From Pyrus communis (lineage: Eukaryota > Streptophyta > Magnoliopsida > Rosales > Rosaceae), in the NCBI RefSeq assembly GCF_963583255.1, contig NC_084813.1, positions 17,365,799 through 17,429,798 of the forward strand: a stretch of 64,000 bases of DNA. The letters are read 5' to 3'. The position numbers were made by a program, and so were the translations under genes. The notes below the pieces were generated by a model, which was given only the letters and a program-made list of their open reading frames with translations, was not told the DNA's origin and made no database searches. This document shows, one piece after another, positions 37,723 to 48,752 of the stretch (its first letter is position 1; each line of letters begins with the position of its first letter).

Positions 37723-39033
37723 ACTAAAATTGTTAGTGGCTGGTCAGGTACTTGGTATCAAAAATGACTTACAAGACACGAGTTCATTATCACGTTATGT
37801 TCTGTGCTAATGAAATAAAGATATATGAACAAACACTTTCACATGTTTTTATTTTATTAGCACAAAAAGCTACCGTGACGACAAACTCATGCCATATAAA
37901 TTGCACCTGCGCCATATGAGTCATTCTCTACCATTGTCATTAGGTTTTCTTTCAAAGGACCAGTGTCATTAGGTTAGCGAGGCACATTTCAGTTGACGAC
38001 GCCTCTTGTTATTTTTCAAAGATATCCTTTAAATCTTAAAGTGGTCTTTGGCCAATTTCCTATGATTTGGTTTTTAAAATTTAACATATTTCTTTCTACA
38101 ATTGTATCGATGATTTGAATACCATACAAATCTGATAATTCATCCTGATCCGATCGGAATCCAATCTATTTACAGAATATATGTCTATTCAATTTGAATT
38201 AACATTCCAACTTCTAGAACAAGTTTACGAAGTTATTTTGATATTGCATACGAAATAACCATGCTTGGATGCGAATAGACATAACTACACCTTAGAAAAT
38301 GTGTGAGAATTTGAACTCTCCTGGCGAAGTCGAGCTAGCGGTATAACCTAGTTTGAGAGCACTAGTCATGCTATTTGGCCCAGCTGAATGGTTGCACATG
38401 TCAGAAGCTCTAATCATGAGGTTCTATTTCATCCTACCACTCGCTCGATATGCTACATGTGCAATAAATTTTATTATAAATTTGCATTATGCGTTAACAT
38501 TCAATAATCAGAGAATATTAAGTTTAAAAGAATATGTTTATTTGAAAGGTGCAGGGTGAGAGAGAATGTAAGTGTTTCACCTGAAACTAGAAGGAGTAAG
38601 GTGAATATATTTATACGTTGTCACATTATGTAGGAAAAATAAGAAGGGAAAGAGGAGAAACTGTCTTTTAACTTTATGTCCTCCCTTCTCTTTAGCTGTG
38701 ATACTACATTCCCATCCCACCATGTACTCGGATAGGCGGCCTCTGATAAAAAAATGGATTCTAAATTTGCTACCCTCCTTCACTTCCCCTTCCCCAACCC
38801 GCATACCTATGCAGGATCCCAATTGAGGTCAAGTGTTAGGTATTTACATACCCTTAGTCTCACCCTCTACCCATATGATACTTTGTTTGTATATATTTGC
38901 AGGAGTTCGTGAAGTGGATTTAGATCTGGTAGACACCTTCTCGATCTGGAGTTTGGCTTTATCCGAGGATGTGATGGTGGTGACGATGTGGTCTTTGCTG
39001 CTGGAGATTAGAATTTTTTGCTTTTTGTTTTCG
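37723..39033. other. Spacer of unit 2 homologous to 17331-20013
   Basis: Matches unit 1 but without the WAK fragment and MITE. At about 37945-37990 the match jumps from 17555 to about 18755. No gene; frames at 38353-38822 are also found in unit 1 and carry no protein resemblance. Confidence 0.5.
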
Positions 39034-39394
39034 CACTACAAGAAAAATGAGCTTTGGGTACAAAATAAAGGGCACAATTGAGAATTTTGTGTCAGTTTGA
39101 CCACCAAAAAGCTTAAACAATTCCCATTCCATAGAGGGCACCATCTATTGTGCCCAATGTTAAAAAAAGTAGACACAAAACACTAATGGGCACGGAAATC
39201 GTGTCGAGTGGGGTCACATGACAACTTTTTTACTGAAAATGGGCACAAAAAATATTTTGTGTCTATAAAAATTATTTGTCAGAGGCACTATATGTTCTCT
39301 CTCGTTTGTCTTTACCTCCACTAGCACACCAATAATTAAAATTTATAAAATTGTGGTAAATAATTGTATGAAGCTGTTTATTACCGTGCAATAT

Positions 39395-39520
39395 TTTAGC
39401 CTCAAAATAAGTTAGCAATAATGTTGTTCAAATTTGTTTTACCTGAAAGCTGAACCTCAGATCTCTCACTTACAAGTAAAGAAGAATACTACTACACCGT
39501 AGTACTAAGTGGCATGTTTT
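39395..39520 (-). mobile_element. SINE fragment nested in the CACTA element
   Basis: Read on the minus strand it has GTACTACGGTGTAGTAG, CTTTACTTGTAAGTGAGAG, a B-box-like GAGGTTCAGCTTTC and the downstream AACATTATTGC, which follows the plan of the SINE copies elsewhere in the window. It must have entered the CACTA lineage before or after insertion here; ends are not resolved. Confidence 0.5.
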
Positions 39521-39699
39521 AGATTTACAAAGGATCATTTCCTGGTGCAATGAATGTTTGTTAGATTCGTATCTTTTTGAACTGCTTTTTAGATTGTTAT
39601 CTTCTTGCAGGTTTGTTTTTTATACTTGGTGATATGGTTTTTGGTTTTAAAGTCCTACCTGCACTGACACATAACCAACAATTGTGCCCTTAGGGTTGG

Positions 39700-39935
39700 T
39701 CTCTGTGCAAAAGTTAGTTGGTCTTCAGATAGACAAATGAGTTAATAATTGTAGATTCCTTTTTATGACACTAATGATAGAAATTGTGTCCACTAAATAT
39801 TAATAAATAATAAATCACTCTACTTCTCATTGGGTCTTCAAATAGAGAATATATTTTAATAATTATAAATTCCTCTTTTCTGACACAAATGTTAGAAATT
39901 GTGTCCAGTAAATATTAATAAATAATAAATACTCT
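39700..39935. repeat. Two-copy direct repeat of about 115 bp in the CACTA element
   Basis: The block with AGAAATTGTGTCCACTAAATA and TTAATAAATAATAAAT occurs at about 39780 and again at about 39895 with a few substitutions. The word GTGTCC is also part of the subterminal repeat vocabulary of this element. Confidence 0.6.
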
Positions 39936-40092
39936 ATAGCAAAAGAATATGTTGGCACAATTATGGATTTGTGCCTTTATTCTACCATAAAATGTCCACA
40001 CACTCCCTTACTAATTTGTATATGGAAATTAAGAAGGTTGCTTCATACACTTGTGTTTCTTTTGAATTTGATCAAGTTCTACATCATTGAGA

Positions 40093-40572
40093 ATGGCGGA
40101 TAGGCGACGTCGTGGAGTTAGAATTGGAACTGAATCTCCAGCATCACATTCGTATATTGCTTCCAACATTACAACAGCAAATTCCACAACGAATCCTCCA
40201 GTTCAACGTCCACGACAACCTGTTAATGCCGGGCGCATACCTCGTTCTTTTGATAATCAGTACATTCTTACTACTTTTGCTGATGGTCGCCTTGGCTACG
40301 CATTACCCTTCAATAACGGATGCGTACGCGCACCTCAAGGACGTGTATTGCCAGCATGGGCAAACCCAGGTAGGACAGAACAATATCCTGTCAATTTGGT
40401 TTCTGCTGAAACAACAACTAAACAGTCTACCAGTTCTGTCGTTATTATTGAAAAACCACGCACTTATCAAGCACAAATTCGTCCTAGAGGTCTGTCTCTC
40501 CCACAGTTGAGCTCACGAAATATGCAGAATGTTACCGTTGAGATTTTAAGCAGCGATGACGAGGACAATTAA
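40093..40572 (+). CDS. Uncharacterised 159-aa protein encoded inside the CACTA element
   Basis: Uninterrupted frame from the ATG at 40093 to TAA at 40572. I do not recognise the family. The protein starts with a basic patch (MADRRRRGVRIG), has a Ser/Thr/Asn-rich stretch, a central part with DNQYILTTFADGRLGYALP, and a C-terminus VEILSSDDEDN. That tail has the layout of a SUMO-interacting motif (hydrophobic core VEIL followed by acidic serines). A second hydrophobic run, SSVVIIEKP, lies at about residue 117. Codon content is balanced and the frame is longer than expected in this AT-rich DNA. It may be an exon of a CACTA accessory protein or of a captured host gene. No intron signals were needed to read it. 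Confidence 0.55.
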   Translation: MADRRRRGVRIGTESPASHSYIASNITTANSTTNPPVQRPRQPVNAGRIPRSFDNQYILTTFADGRLGYALPFNNGCVRAPQGRVLPAWANPGRTEQYPVNLVSAETTTKQSTSSVVIIEKPRTYQAQIRPRGLSLPQLSSRNMQNVTVEILSSDDEDN

Positions 40573-41335
40573 TATATTTTGTATTATGTTATATTTCACT
40601 GGTGTACTGTGAAAATATAACTATCTTATGCTATGCTGGACTCCTCTTGGGTCCTTTTATCAACTTATGTAGTATTACAATATAATAATATTTTCTTTCT
40701 AATTGGCCCATGATATAGATACTCCCAACATTATATATTTTTTGGTTTATAATTATGTTTCCCGGTTCATACAAAAAAGAAAAAACAAAAGAAAAGAAAA
40801 AACAAAAGAAAAACGAAAAGAAAAAAAGAAAAAAATAATAAAAGAACAACGCAAGCCTTTTATCATGCTAAACACAATTAACCTTCGATAGAGCTTCAAA
40901 ATTAAAACAAAATTGGACTATAACTAATAATGGCCTTGTGAAATCCCATACTCGAAATTTCACTACTAATTACATATCTCGTTATTTAAATTCGTATTTT
41001 ACGTTTACATTATTTTCATTAGTTAATTTTAATTCCATTGATTTTTGGAATTAAATCGAATAACTATCGGATTTGAATTTTCGTAATCAATCTTTAAAAT
41101 TCGTTGACCTTTCAAGTTCACAATTGATGTTTTCAAATAGATCTCGAGACAACGAACGCACAGATGAAAACCGTTTGCGAATCCGGATTATAACGGCATA
41201 GTTACAAACATTTGAAGTCATTTCACTAAACTATAGATTTAAATGAATATAAACTCCCACCTTGTGGGAAAGAGGCCATTCAGGCCAAAGGGAAGGAACC
41301 AATAAGTTAAATGGTGGAGGACCAATCAGAATTTT

Positions 41336-41353
41336 GGGGGGGGGGGGGGGGGG
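41336..41353 (+). repeat. Run of 18 consecutive G
   Basis: An uninterrupted poly-G tract inside the CACTA element, just after a GGTGGAGGACCAATCAGA block that recurs in shortened form on the other side (GGTTGAGCAACCAATCAGA). It can form G-quadruplexes, and its length is likely to be uncertain in an assembly. Confidence 0.85.
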
Positions 41354-41699
41354 TGTTGGAGGTTGAGCAACCAATCAGAAATTAGAAAGAAAAAAAAAAT
41401 ACTATGCGAATCAATGCTCGAGTTATGTTTTGCCATATCCCGAAGACGGGGTATGATAGACGTACGGATACTTGATGACGTCACGCGTCAATCCGGGACG
41501 TATGTCGAGATCGGAAGTGACAAGCTTATAAAATTGGATTTATAATAAGTTTCCCCTTTCTCCAAATTGGACTTCTCCCTCTCTTTTATGGTGCAAGTTT
41601 GGGTTTCCCACTACTAAATTCAAAAACTTAGGTTTCCACCACCGCATTACACAATTGTGCCCACTAACTCTTATAATAATAATTAAAATTCTACCCTAA

Positions 41700-42300
41700 T
41701 TCTATCTCGGGTCCCTTCTATCTCTTTCCCTTTAGTTTCCCCTTTCGCCCTGCTTCCCCTCAGATTCTTTCTCTCACCTTCGTCTCTCTCTCTCTCCAAC
41801 CCTTCTTTCTCTCTCTACCTTCTCCAGACAAATCGTGGAGGCTCTTGAGCCCCATAATCGCCAGAATCCCCTAGCAGAAACCCCATGCACGTGATGGAGG
41901 AAGGTTTGGGAAGATCGGGGTCTGGTAGGGAGAGATCAAGGGAGGGGGTGGGTCGGGTTTGGGATGATCGGTGGATGTAGAGCCTGAATCGGAAATCGCG
42001 TTGGGATCGGAGTCCGATAGGGAGGGATCATGGGAGGGAGGTGCGTCAGGTTAGGAGGTGTTGGTGAGGGAAGAGCAGGTGCGAGTCGAAGAGGGAGTGA
42101 GGAGTCGTGGTCGTCATCAATATTTCATCGCCGTTGTGGAAACCTTCGAATTCGGAAAAATGGTTTGTCTTCTTCCCATTTTCTGGAAAAATGGTTTATG
42201 GGTTTTCAATGTTATTGCATGTTCCATTCAAATTATGATTTGGGTGTCTTGGATTTTAAATTTTAAATCTTGGCATGGCTTCTGACTCCATATTGTTAGT
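41700..42300 (+). other. Probable captured gene 5' region in the CACTA element
   Basis: A CT-rich stretch (41720-41830) resembling a plant 5' UTR is followed by a GC-richer region (41840-42130), then T-rich intron-like DNA. Base composition differs clearly from the surrounding element. Short overlapping frames (42030-42285) were not recognised. It could be the promoter and leader of one of the captured genes, but this is inference. Confidence 0.35.
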
Positions 42301-43286
42301 TGCTCGTGGGTTATGTCCCAGACTCCAAATTTTACAAAGTTGAAGCGATTCTGAGGTGCAGAAACGATTCACTCATCTGTTTGGTTCTTAATTTTGTTTA
42401 CGTTGATTGTTTATAGCTCTGCTGCATGTCTGCTGTGCTTTTTTCTTCTATTACTTTTGTGTGTGGAATACATGAGGTTATGGGTTTTACTTTCATCTAA
42501 TTATTTCTTAATCTTTGCTATGATTATGGGACGAGCTAGGCCCTGGCGAGTTTTGCATGTTTCTTTGGTAAGAAATGTTGAACCTTAAACACAGCATACT
42601 GCATATTAATTAGCATTGCATTTTGCATTGGCATAATAAAACTAGGAAAGCAACAAATTGATGTTTCAAATTTTGTTGATTGGATAGTAGGAAGAATAGC
42701 TCTCTGTTTCTAAGCATGTGTAGTTATCTAAGCACCATCCCATCTTCTTCTGCAGTTGCCTTTAATCCTTTTTAAACACTCAAATCCATTTGCATATATC
42801 GAACACATAGTCACGACTGATTTGGATTGGAGTTCAAACACGATAAACATTGAAGGTTAATGAAATTCTAATCTAGAGTGCCATTGATGTCAATGGACCT
42901 AAATTTTGATTGCGGTGTGGCCTGTTGCGACATGTCAAAAGATCAATTAGTAGTTGTTAGTCGTACCACTATACAATTCATTTCTGGAATTTAATGAAAA
43001 TTGTTTGTGATTATTGCTTGGAATTATAGATAAGATTTTGAAAAGTTAATTCCTTTTATTGCTTCTTCTTGTTCGTCATTGCGGTTGCTCATAAAGGATA
43101 TAAGGTGATGGGTACAATGTTAGTAATAAAGGGTTAGTTTGTTGATAGACTGCTTGAACTATTGAATAATGTTGCAACTCTCCCCCATATTCCTGATGTT
43201 CTTTCCTCTTGTTTTTTCGTCATGCCATACTTCGTTTTTGGGTTCATCTGTAAGTTTTTGCTGAATCTTTGAACCAGTTTTGGCAG

Positions 43287-43347
43287 TTGGTTGTTGATCC
43301 TGCCACCAAAGAACTATTGCATTATACTGAGAATCCAGTGACTTTTG
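43287..43347 (+). pseudogene. Captured exon of a GMPP-alpha-like (GDP-mannose pyrophosphorylase-related) gene
   Basis: After an acceptor-like TTTTGGCAG the frame reads LVVDPATKELLHYTENP and ends TF before a donor-like GTATGTAC. This is the conserved segment LVxDPxTxELLHYxEKPxTF of the alpha-type mannose-1-phosphate guanylyltransferase family, as I remember it from plants (KONJAC) and animals (GMPPA). Only about 20 residues are present with no adjoining exons of the family, so it is a fragment. It is too short for statistical support without a search. Confidence 0.6.
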
Positions 43348-43704
43348 TATGTACACGATGCAATTACTGTCCCAAAATTGTTCATTTAGTTGGTGCTTCA
43401 TGATCTCAATTCTTTGTTTTATGTACTTTGTTACATGCCACATTATGTAAGGGTTATCTATTTTCTAAATGCAAATGAGTGATTTGATCAATTGTGGTCT
43501 ATATGTATTTGTTCCCACATATTTTACTGCCATTCAAGAAGTCTCCAGTCATCGAGAAGGCAGAGGTTGGTCTTTTTCTTCACTGGCATTATAGTTATGG
43601 ATTGGTTTGCACTTGGGATCAAATTCTGGCTCTAAAAATATTATATCACTTGATTTGTAATTATTGAGAACATATTTGATCACATGGCCAAATGAATTTT
43701 GTAG

Positions 43705-43809
43705 ATTATGGATGCAATTATTTCTCATGGTTGCTTCTTGCGAGAATGTAGCGTTCAACACTCCATTGTGGGGGCGCGCTCACGTCTAGAGTCTGGAGTC
43801 AAACTTAAG
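43705..43809 (+). pseudogene. Captured exon of an ADP-glucose pyrophosphorylase large-subunit gene
   Basis: A 105-base exon bounded by TTTTGTAG and GTGAGC encodes 35 residues including [19 protein letters not shown] and [15 protein letters not shown]. This is the start of the left-handed beta-helix region of plant AGPase large subunits, the enzyme making ADP-glucose for starch in plastids. Both splice signals are intact and there is no stop. The next family exon (DTVMMGADYY) is not found downstream. A degenerate piece of the preceding exon may lie near 43528-43565. Confidence 0.75.
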
Positions 43810-44636
43810 GTGAGCTACCCTTTCTACGCATTGGTAACAACAGGCTACCAGATTCCAATATGTTAATCATATAATATTTCAAGCAGCACTTAGAATGCGC
43901 TTGAAAACATAAGCATGCTGGTGTTACGAGCTCTGATCACATTTGGTTATTTTAAATCGATTTTCAAGATACTATGAATTCTCAATGTTGATTGGATGTT
44001 TGGGTAGTTAAACTCACTGAAAATATGTGATCCTTTCCCTTTTTCATTTTTCCTTTGGTTTGGATTTCAGGAAGGTGATTGCATAATCCACTGAGCTGGG
44101 AAAAAGGGTAAAATCAGTTACGGGTGGCAATTATGTAGGAATGCATGGATACATTGATGGGAAAATCTCATTATTTTGTTGGTCTTTTATCTTTAACACT
44201 TGTAAACATGTTCTTTATGAGGAATATTTCTGTAGTTTCATTATAGACATTCCATTTCTACTATTGGATTGCTTGCCATCTTTGATTTTATGAAAATTTT
44301 AAATTTTTGGTTTTATTTCAAAATTTTGCATTTCTATTTTTTTTTTAAATGGAACCTACTGGGCACAATAACAAAAATAGTGCAAACATGGATGGAGAAA
44401 GTCATCTGACAAGTTTGTCAGAACATAGACACAAAAAGGCCTTTATTTGTGCCTGTGTCTTTGAGTACCAAACAGTGTATTGTGCCCTTTTAGTAATGGT
44501 GACGCCCATAGAGGGCACAGATACAAACTTAGTTGCTGCACGGTTGCCATTGGTCTATGGACGCATATGTTGGTGCCCTTTGACCTCAAAGGGCACAAAT
44601 AATTTATAGTGTGCAGTGCCCATATTTTTTGTAGTG
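43810..44636. other. Right part of the CACTA element without genes
   Basis: AT-rich intron-like DNA to about 44340, then the subterminal repeat zone. A frame at 44349-44609 is built from GGGCAC-type repeats and is not a gene. Confidence 0.5.
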
Positions 44637-44639
44637 TCG

Positions 44640-46233
44640 ACTGCCTTTGGACCTAAGCTTATATGGGTCTTCCATTATATCTTGAGTTGTTACTCTTATT
44701 TTCTTGGACCTTTTACATTTTCGGTAGTTATTTACCCGGTCCTTTTTGAATTTTGTACTAGTTTTTGCCTTAATGAAAATTGACTTTCGGATTAAAAAAA
44801 AAGAAGGTATAGTTACCTACCATTCAAAATGTTAGGCACCCACTAGTTTGTACGTGTTATCTTAGCAAGAGAAGTGTAGCTGCAACTAAACTACCTATTT
44901 TTTTGGTCGACATTCCATTAAATACAAGCTTGAATTGATTGACACATCAGATGATATCAGTGTGTGTCAGGACAAGTGCCATTACGTTAGTAGGCCACAT
45001 TTCAGGACTTTTTTTCTTTCTCTAGTTTGTTTTTTCTAAATCTAAATTTCTATTTTGGGGAATTAGTTTAGTAGCCCTCTTACACAACCACCAACAAACA
45101 TTTCAGGTCTTTTTTTCTTTCTTTAGTTTGTTTTTTCTAAATTTAAATTTCTATTTTGGAGAATTAGTTTAGTAGCCCTCTTACACAACCACCAACCAAA
45201 AATAGTTCTGTTACTGAAGTGTATGTACTAGATCCTTTTACCAACCACCAACCATAACAGGTTGAGTCAATTTACCTGTTAATTTTAATGGGTAAAATAA
45301 TACGATTTGTCAAGAATTCGTTAAGATAGTAAATGTGACACGACACGATCCGTTTATTAGGCCTAATTAATAGTATCTCAAAACTAAATGCTCGTCACAA
45401 TTTAACCAAGTTAAAATTTTTTAAAAATAATTTATTTACACATGACTACTTAGAAGAAATTTTTAAATACAATAATCACATCGTCATATGTTTTTATTAT
45501 AACTGTAGGATTATTGTAGAAAATCCCCTTGAATATAATAAAAATTAATATAGAGTCTCATGAACCATTACTAAATTGAATGGGTCTTACAAATCCAACT
45601 AGTTTTTGGAAGGATCTCTATGTTCCTTTCTATTCCATTTGTAATTACTCTACTGGAAAAAAATAAAAATGAAAAACATATGCCTAAGGGACATATACAC
45701 TTATAAGATAAGCTAATTTATCAGAGGGGATCATTCAGATCAATCAAAGAATTTGCTCAACAAAAACAGGTACAAAATAGACAGAATAGCCACAGAAAAA
45801 TACAAAAGTATATACAAAAAAAGTTAAAAACAAGTACAAATTAAACATCTTAAAGTTTAAAAAATACAAAAAAAAAAAAATTAAAAAAGTGCAAAAAGAA
45901 ACATAATTAATAGATACGATTAAACAGAGGTGCGCGAGTCGCTAAAAAATGAGTGTTAAAATCATTTTTGTTTTTAAATATGCTAAAAGCTAGGTTGGAC
46001 CAATGTGCTCAAAATAGATGGTGGTCCTTTAGCTTTAGGCCGAAGTAGACACTTTTGGGAGACAGAAGCTTTGGATGCAATTCAGAATCTGTTCCCAAAA
46101 GTTGTATAAAACGCAGCCTAAGATCGGTCCATGTTCATAGTAATTTGGACAACAATAACAGATGCCGATCAGTTGACAATTCAGAATCTGTTCCCAAAAG
46201 TTGTATAAAACGCAGCCTAAGATCGGTCTATGT
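44640..46233. other. Spacer of unit 2 homologous to 20015-21525
   Basis: Continues the unit 1 alignment directly after the CACTA insertion, including the 115 bp doubled block (44985-45200). Part of it (45260-45380, ACACGACACGATCC) resembles a decayed end of the hAT-like family. The 3' end of the WAK-like copy begins near 46234. Confidence 0.5.
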
Positions 46234-46278
46234 TCATAGTAATTTGGACGACAATAACAGATGCCGATCAGTTGATGA
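46081..46278. repeat. Tandem duplication of 99 bp at the 3' end of the WAK-like copy
   Basis: TTCAGAATCTGTTCCCAAAA begins at 46081 and again at 46180. The two copies run to GATGCCGATCAGTTGA with only two or three differences. Unit 1 has a single copy, so this arose after the large duplication. Confidence 0.85.
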
Positions 46279-48752
46279 AGCAGTACTACTGTCCACAACT
46301 GAACTTGTTGATGTAAAGAAATCATCCCAAGGACCAGTCACTTCATTTGGAACATATTCAACTTCTTCATGATTTGGCTGCACATTAAAACCTTTAACTG
46401 ATTTTTGAATCCCTTCCAGCTCCATTGCAACTTCCTTCATCGTGGGATGTCTCTTTCCATTCAAGTCCAAGCATCTTCTTGCAAGGCAAGCAAGTGCCTC
46501 AATCTGTTCTTTACTTTCTTTCTTCATAATCCGAACATGAACGATATCAAACAGATGTTTCTCTTCCATTTTACGAATGAAGTATGTGGCTAGACTTCTG
46601 CCTTATTCCGATCTTGTGAATGAAATTGGTTTTTGACTCGTCAAGAGCTCAACGAGGACTACTCCGAAGCTATAAACATCGTTCTTTTTAGTGAATTGGC
46701 TTGACTGGATGTACTCTGGATCCAAGTATCCAAAAGTGCCTTGAACTAGTGTTATTACATGAGTTTGATCGATGGAAATTGATCTTGAAGTTCCAAAATC
46801 AGCTACTTTTGCTCTGTACTTGTCATCTAAAAGTGTGTTTATGGATTTAATATCACAATGATAAATGGGAATAGAAGCTGATAAGTGCAGGTAGAAAAGG
46901 GCTTCAACGACCTCAATGGCAATTCTCAAGCGCATATCCCACGGAAGAGGAAACTCTTCATTATCTTCGTGGATATACTCAAAAAGGTTACCATTGGGAA
47001 CATATTCATACACCAGTAGAGGAATCTTTGTCTCCAAACAACACCCGAATAGCTTAACCACATTCCTGTGGTTAAGTTGTGAAAGAATGACAATCTCGTT
47101 AATGAAAGGCCTGGGTTTCCCTTCATCAATCACCTTCGACTTTTTCACTGCAACAAGTCTTCCATCTGTCAACATTCCTTTGTAAATGGTACCTTGGCCT
47201 CCCTAACCAAGTATTCTGTTCACATTAAAATGATCTGTGGTCTTCTCTAGCTCATTTGGATCAAATATTTTTATTTTCTCAACATTGACTTCACCGGAGC
47301 TCAATTGTTCTTTTCTTCACTACCTTGGATAACCATTTTGTTTGAAGAACTTCTCTCGGCGTTTAGTGTCATTTCTTTTCTTCACTACCTTGGATAACCA
47401 CCACGCAACAGCAAGAAGGAGTAATAGCCCCAAGCTTGCACCAACACCTGCACAAATCATTACATTTTACAAAAAAATACCCAAATCTTTGGTTAATCTC
47501 TTTGGAAAACTTAGTGAAATGTTCAAGTTTTTTTGCATTTGAGTCCACTGAAAGTTGCACCAGACCAACTGAGGGGACAGAGGCGTACCTATAACCATTG
47601 GTTTCATTGCAGATTTTTTCCTTTCAGGATGACTGTAAATGTAAGCTACATAACTCCCAAGAGAATTTCCACAGAAACAAGTGTTTCCAAGATTTTTTAG
47701 CAAACAAGGGTTCATCTGTGGATCCGCACATTCATCGATATCTGATACGAATTAAGTGCAAAAGACTGATTAACCAAACGGCAGAAGAATGAACATTATA
47801 AAAAATGAATTAGAAATAAATAGTGAAAATATTTGCCTTGTACTTGAGGCCATTTCTTGAAATGCCAAAGTATTTGTAGTTCAAAATAAAAAAAAAATAA
47901 TTAAGAAGATAGTGAATTTGTGAGAGGTTTACCTTGGCATCCATCAGGAAGATACGAATTTCCTCTGTATCCCCCTTTGCAAAAACATCGAACCACGGAG
48001 TTCTGGTTACTAAAAGAGGTGGTATTTCCACACCGAGTTGAATTGTTTAAAGTTGTTGATTTATTCGTTGCAAGCGAGTCATATGTCCGTCTATCGATCC
48101 CCACTCCAGCACCACAGGAAAGTAGTCCATGTTTTGTATGTTTGAGGCTTTTCTTGGTCCTTCGTTCTCAAACCATTGTTGATCTACTAAGAATGCATAC
48201 TTGCATCCCTCTATGCGTTCCCTGGTTTCCACGCTCTCTATAGATGTATTGAACATCTGAAGATCCGAAGGTACTACTACTACTACCTGCAGTTGAACCA
48301 CTTCGGCATAAAGATAAGTACCCGTTAATGGTAGAACCGTTCATTGTCATCTGAGCCAAGTTGTTGCATCCGATATCAGTGAATCTATTGTTGCATTGGG
48401 AGAAAACAAAAGGGCCTCATTCCAAGCTCATAACATAGGCACTGCTCCTATCACCACACGTTGACTTTGCAGGATAGTTGACACAAATTGTGCCTAGTTT
48501 CATCGATACATTCAGAACTTCAAGTTTGGTGCTAATTAAGAAGGGCTTGGAAGGATTATAAGTATCATTGCAAGATATTGAAAACCATTCATCAAGGTAG
48601 TAGTTGGGTCCAATTCCAAAAGGGTATAGAATCGTAACACCCCCACACTCTGGTTGGCAACCAGACTTTGCCAGAGGCGGTGATTGTGCTAATGCACTAC
48701 TCATTTACCAGAAAAGCAAAACCATCTGAAAAATTTGTACCAACATTTTCAT
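46234..48752 (-). pseudogene. WAK-like receptor kinase copy of unit 2, broken
   Basis: Aligns end to end with 21526-24065. Lesions: CAA to TAA in the signal peptide (48705-48707); GGA to TGA after VMSLE (near 48417); a 35-base deletion removing the CNGIDCC cysteines (near 48275); a stop inside the glycine loop (LGQGG reads LG-stop-GG, near 47203); a duplicated patch at 47305-47400; HRD changed to HCD; and a stop in the RSEEG segment near 46603. It retains the 11 bases that unit 1 has lost, so the two copies broke independently. Kinase parts still readable are [21 protein letters not shown] and [10 protein letters not shown]. Confidence 0.88.

Larger units (their letters stand above)
39034..44636. 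mobile_element. Non-autonomous CACTA (EnSpm) transposon with captured gene pieces
   Basis: Starts CACTACAAGAAAAATGAGC and ends TTTTTTGTAGTG, with the 3-base duplication TCG at 39031-39033 and 44637-44639. The unoccupied site is visible in unit 1 near 20014. Subterminal zones (39050-39300 and 44370-44625) are rich in GGGCAC, TGTGCC and TGTGTC repeats in both orientations, typical of CACTA ends. Length is 5,603 bases. No transposase was recognised. It carries one ORF (40093-40572), a captured leader-like region (about 41700-42300), exon fragments at 43287-43347 and 43705-43809, and a reversed SINE fragment (39395-39520). Confidence 0.92.

Noticed and set aside
46055..46372. 105-codon ORF with internal repeat
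   Set aside because: Its repeat is the 99 bp DNA duplication read antisense to the WAK pseudogene.
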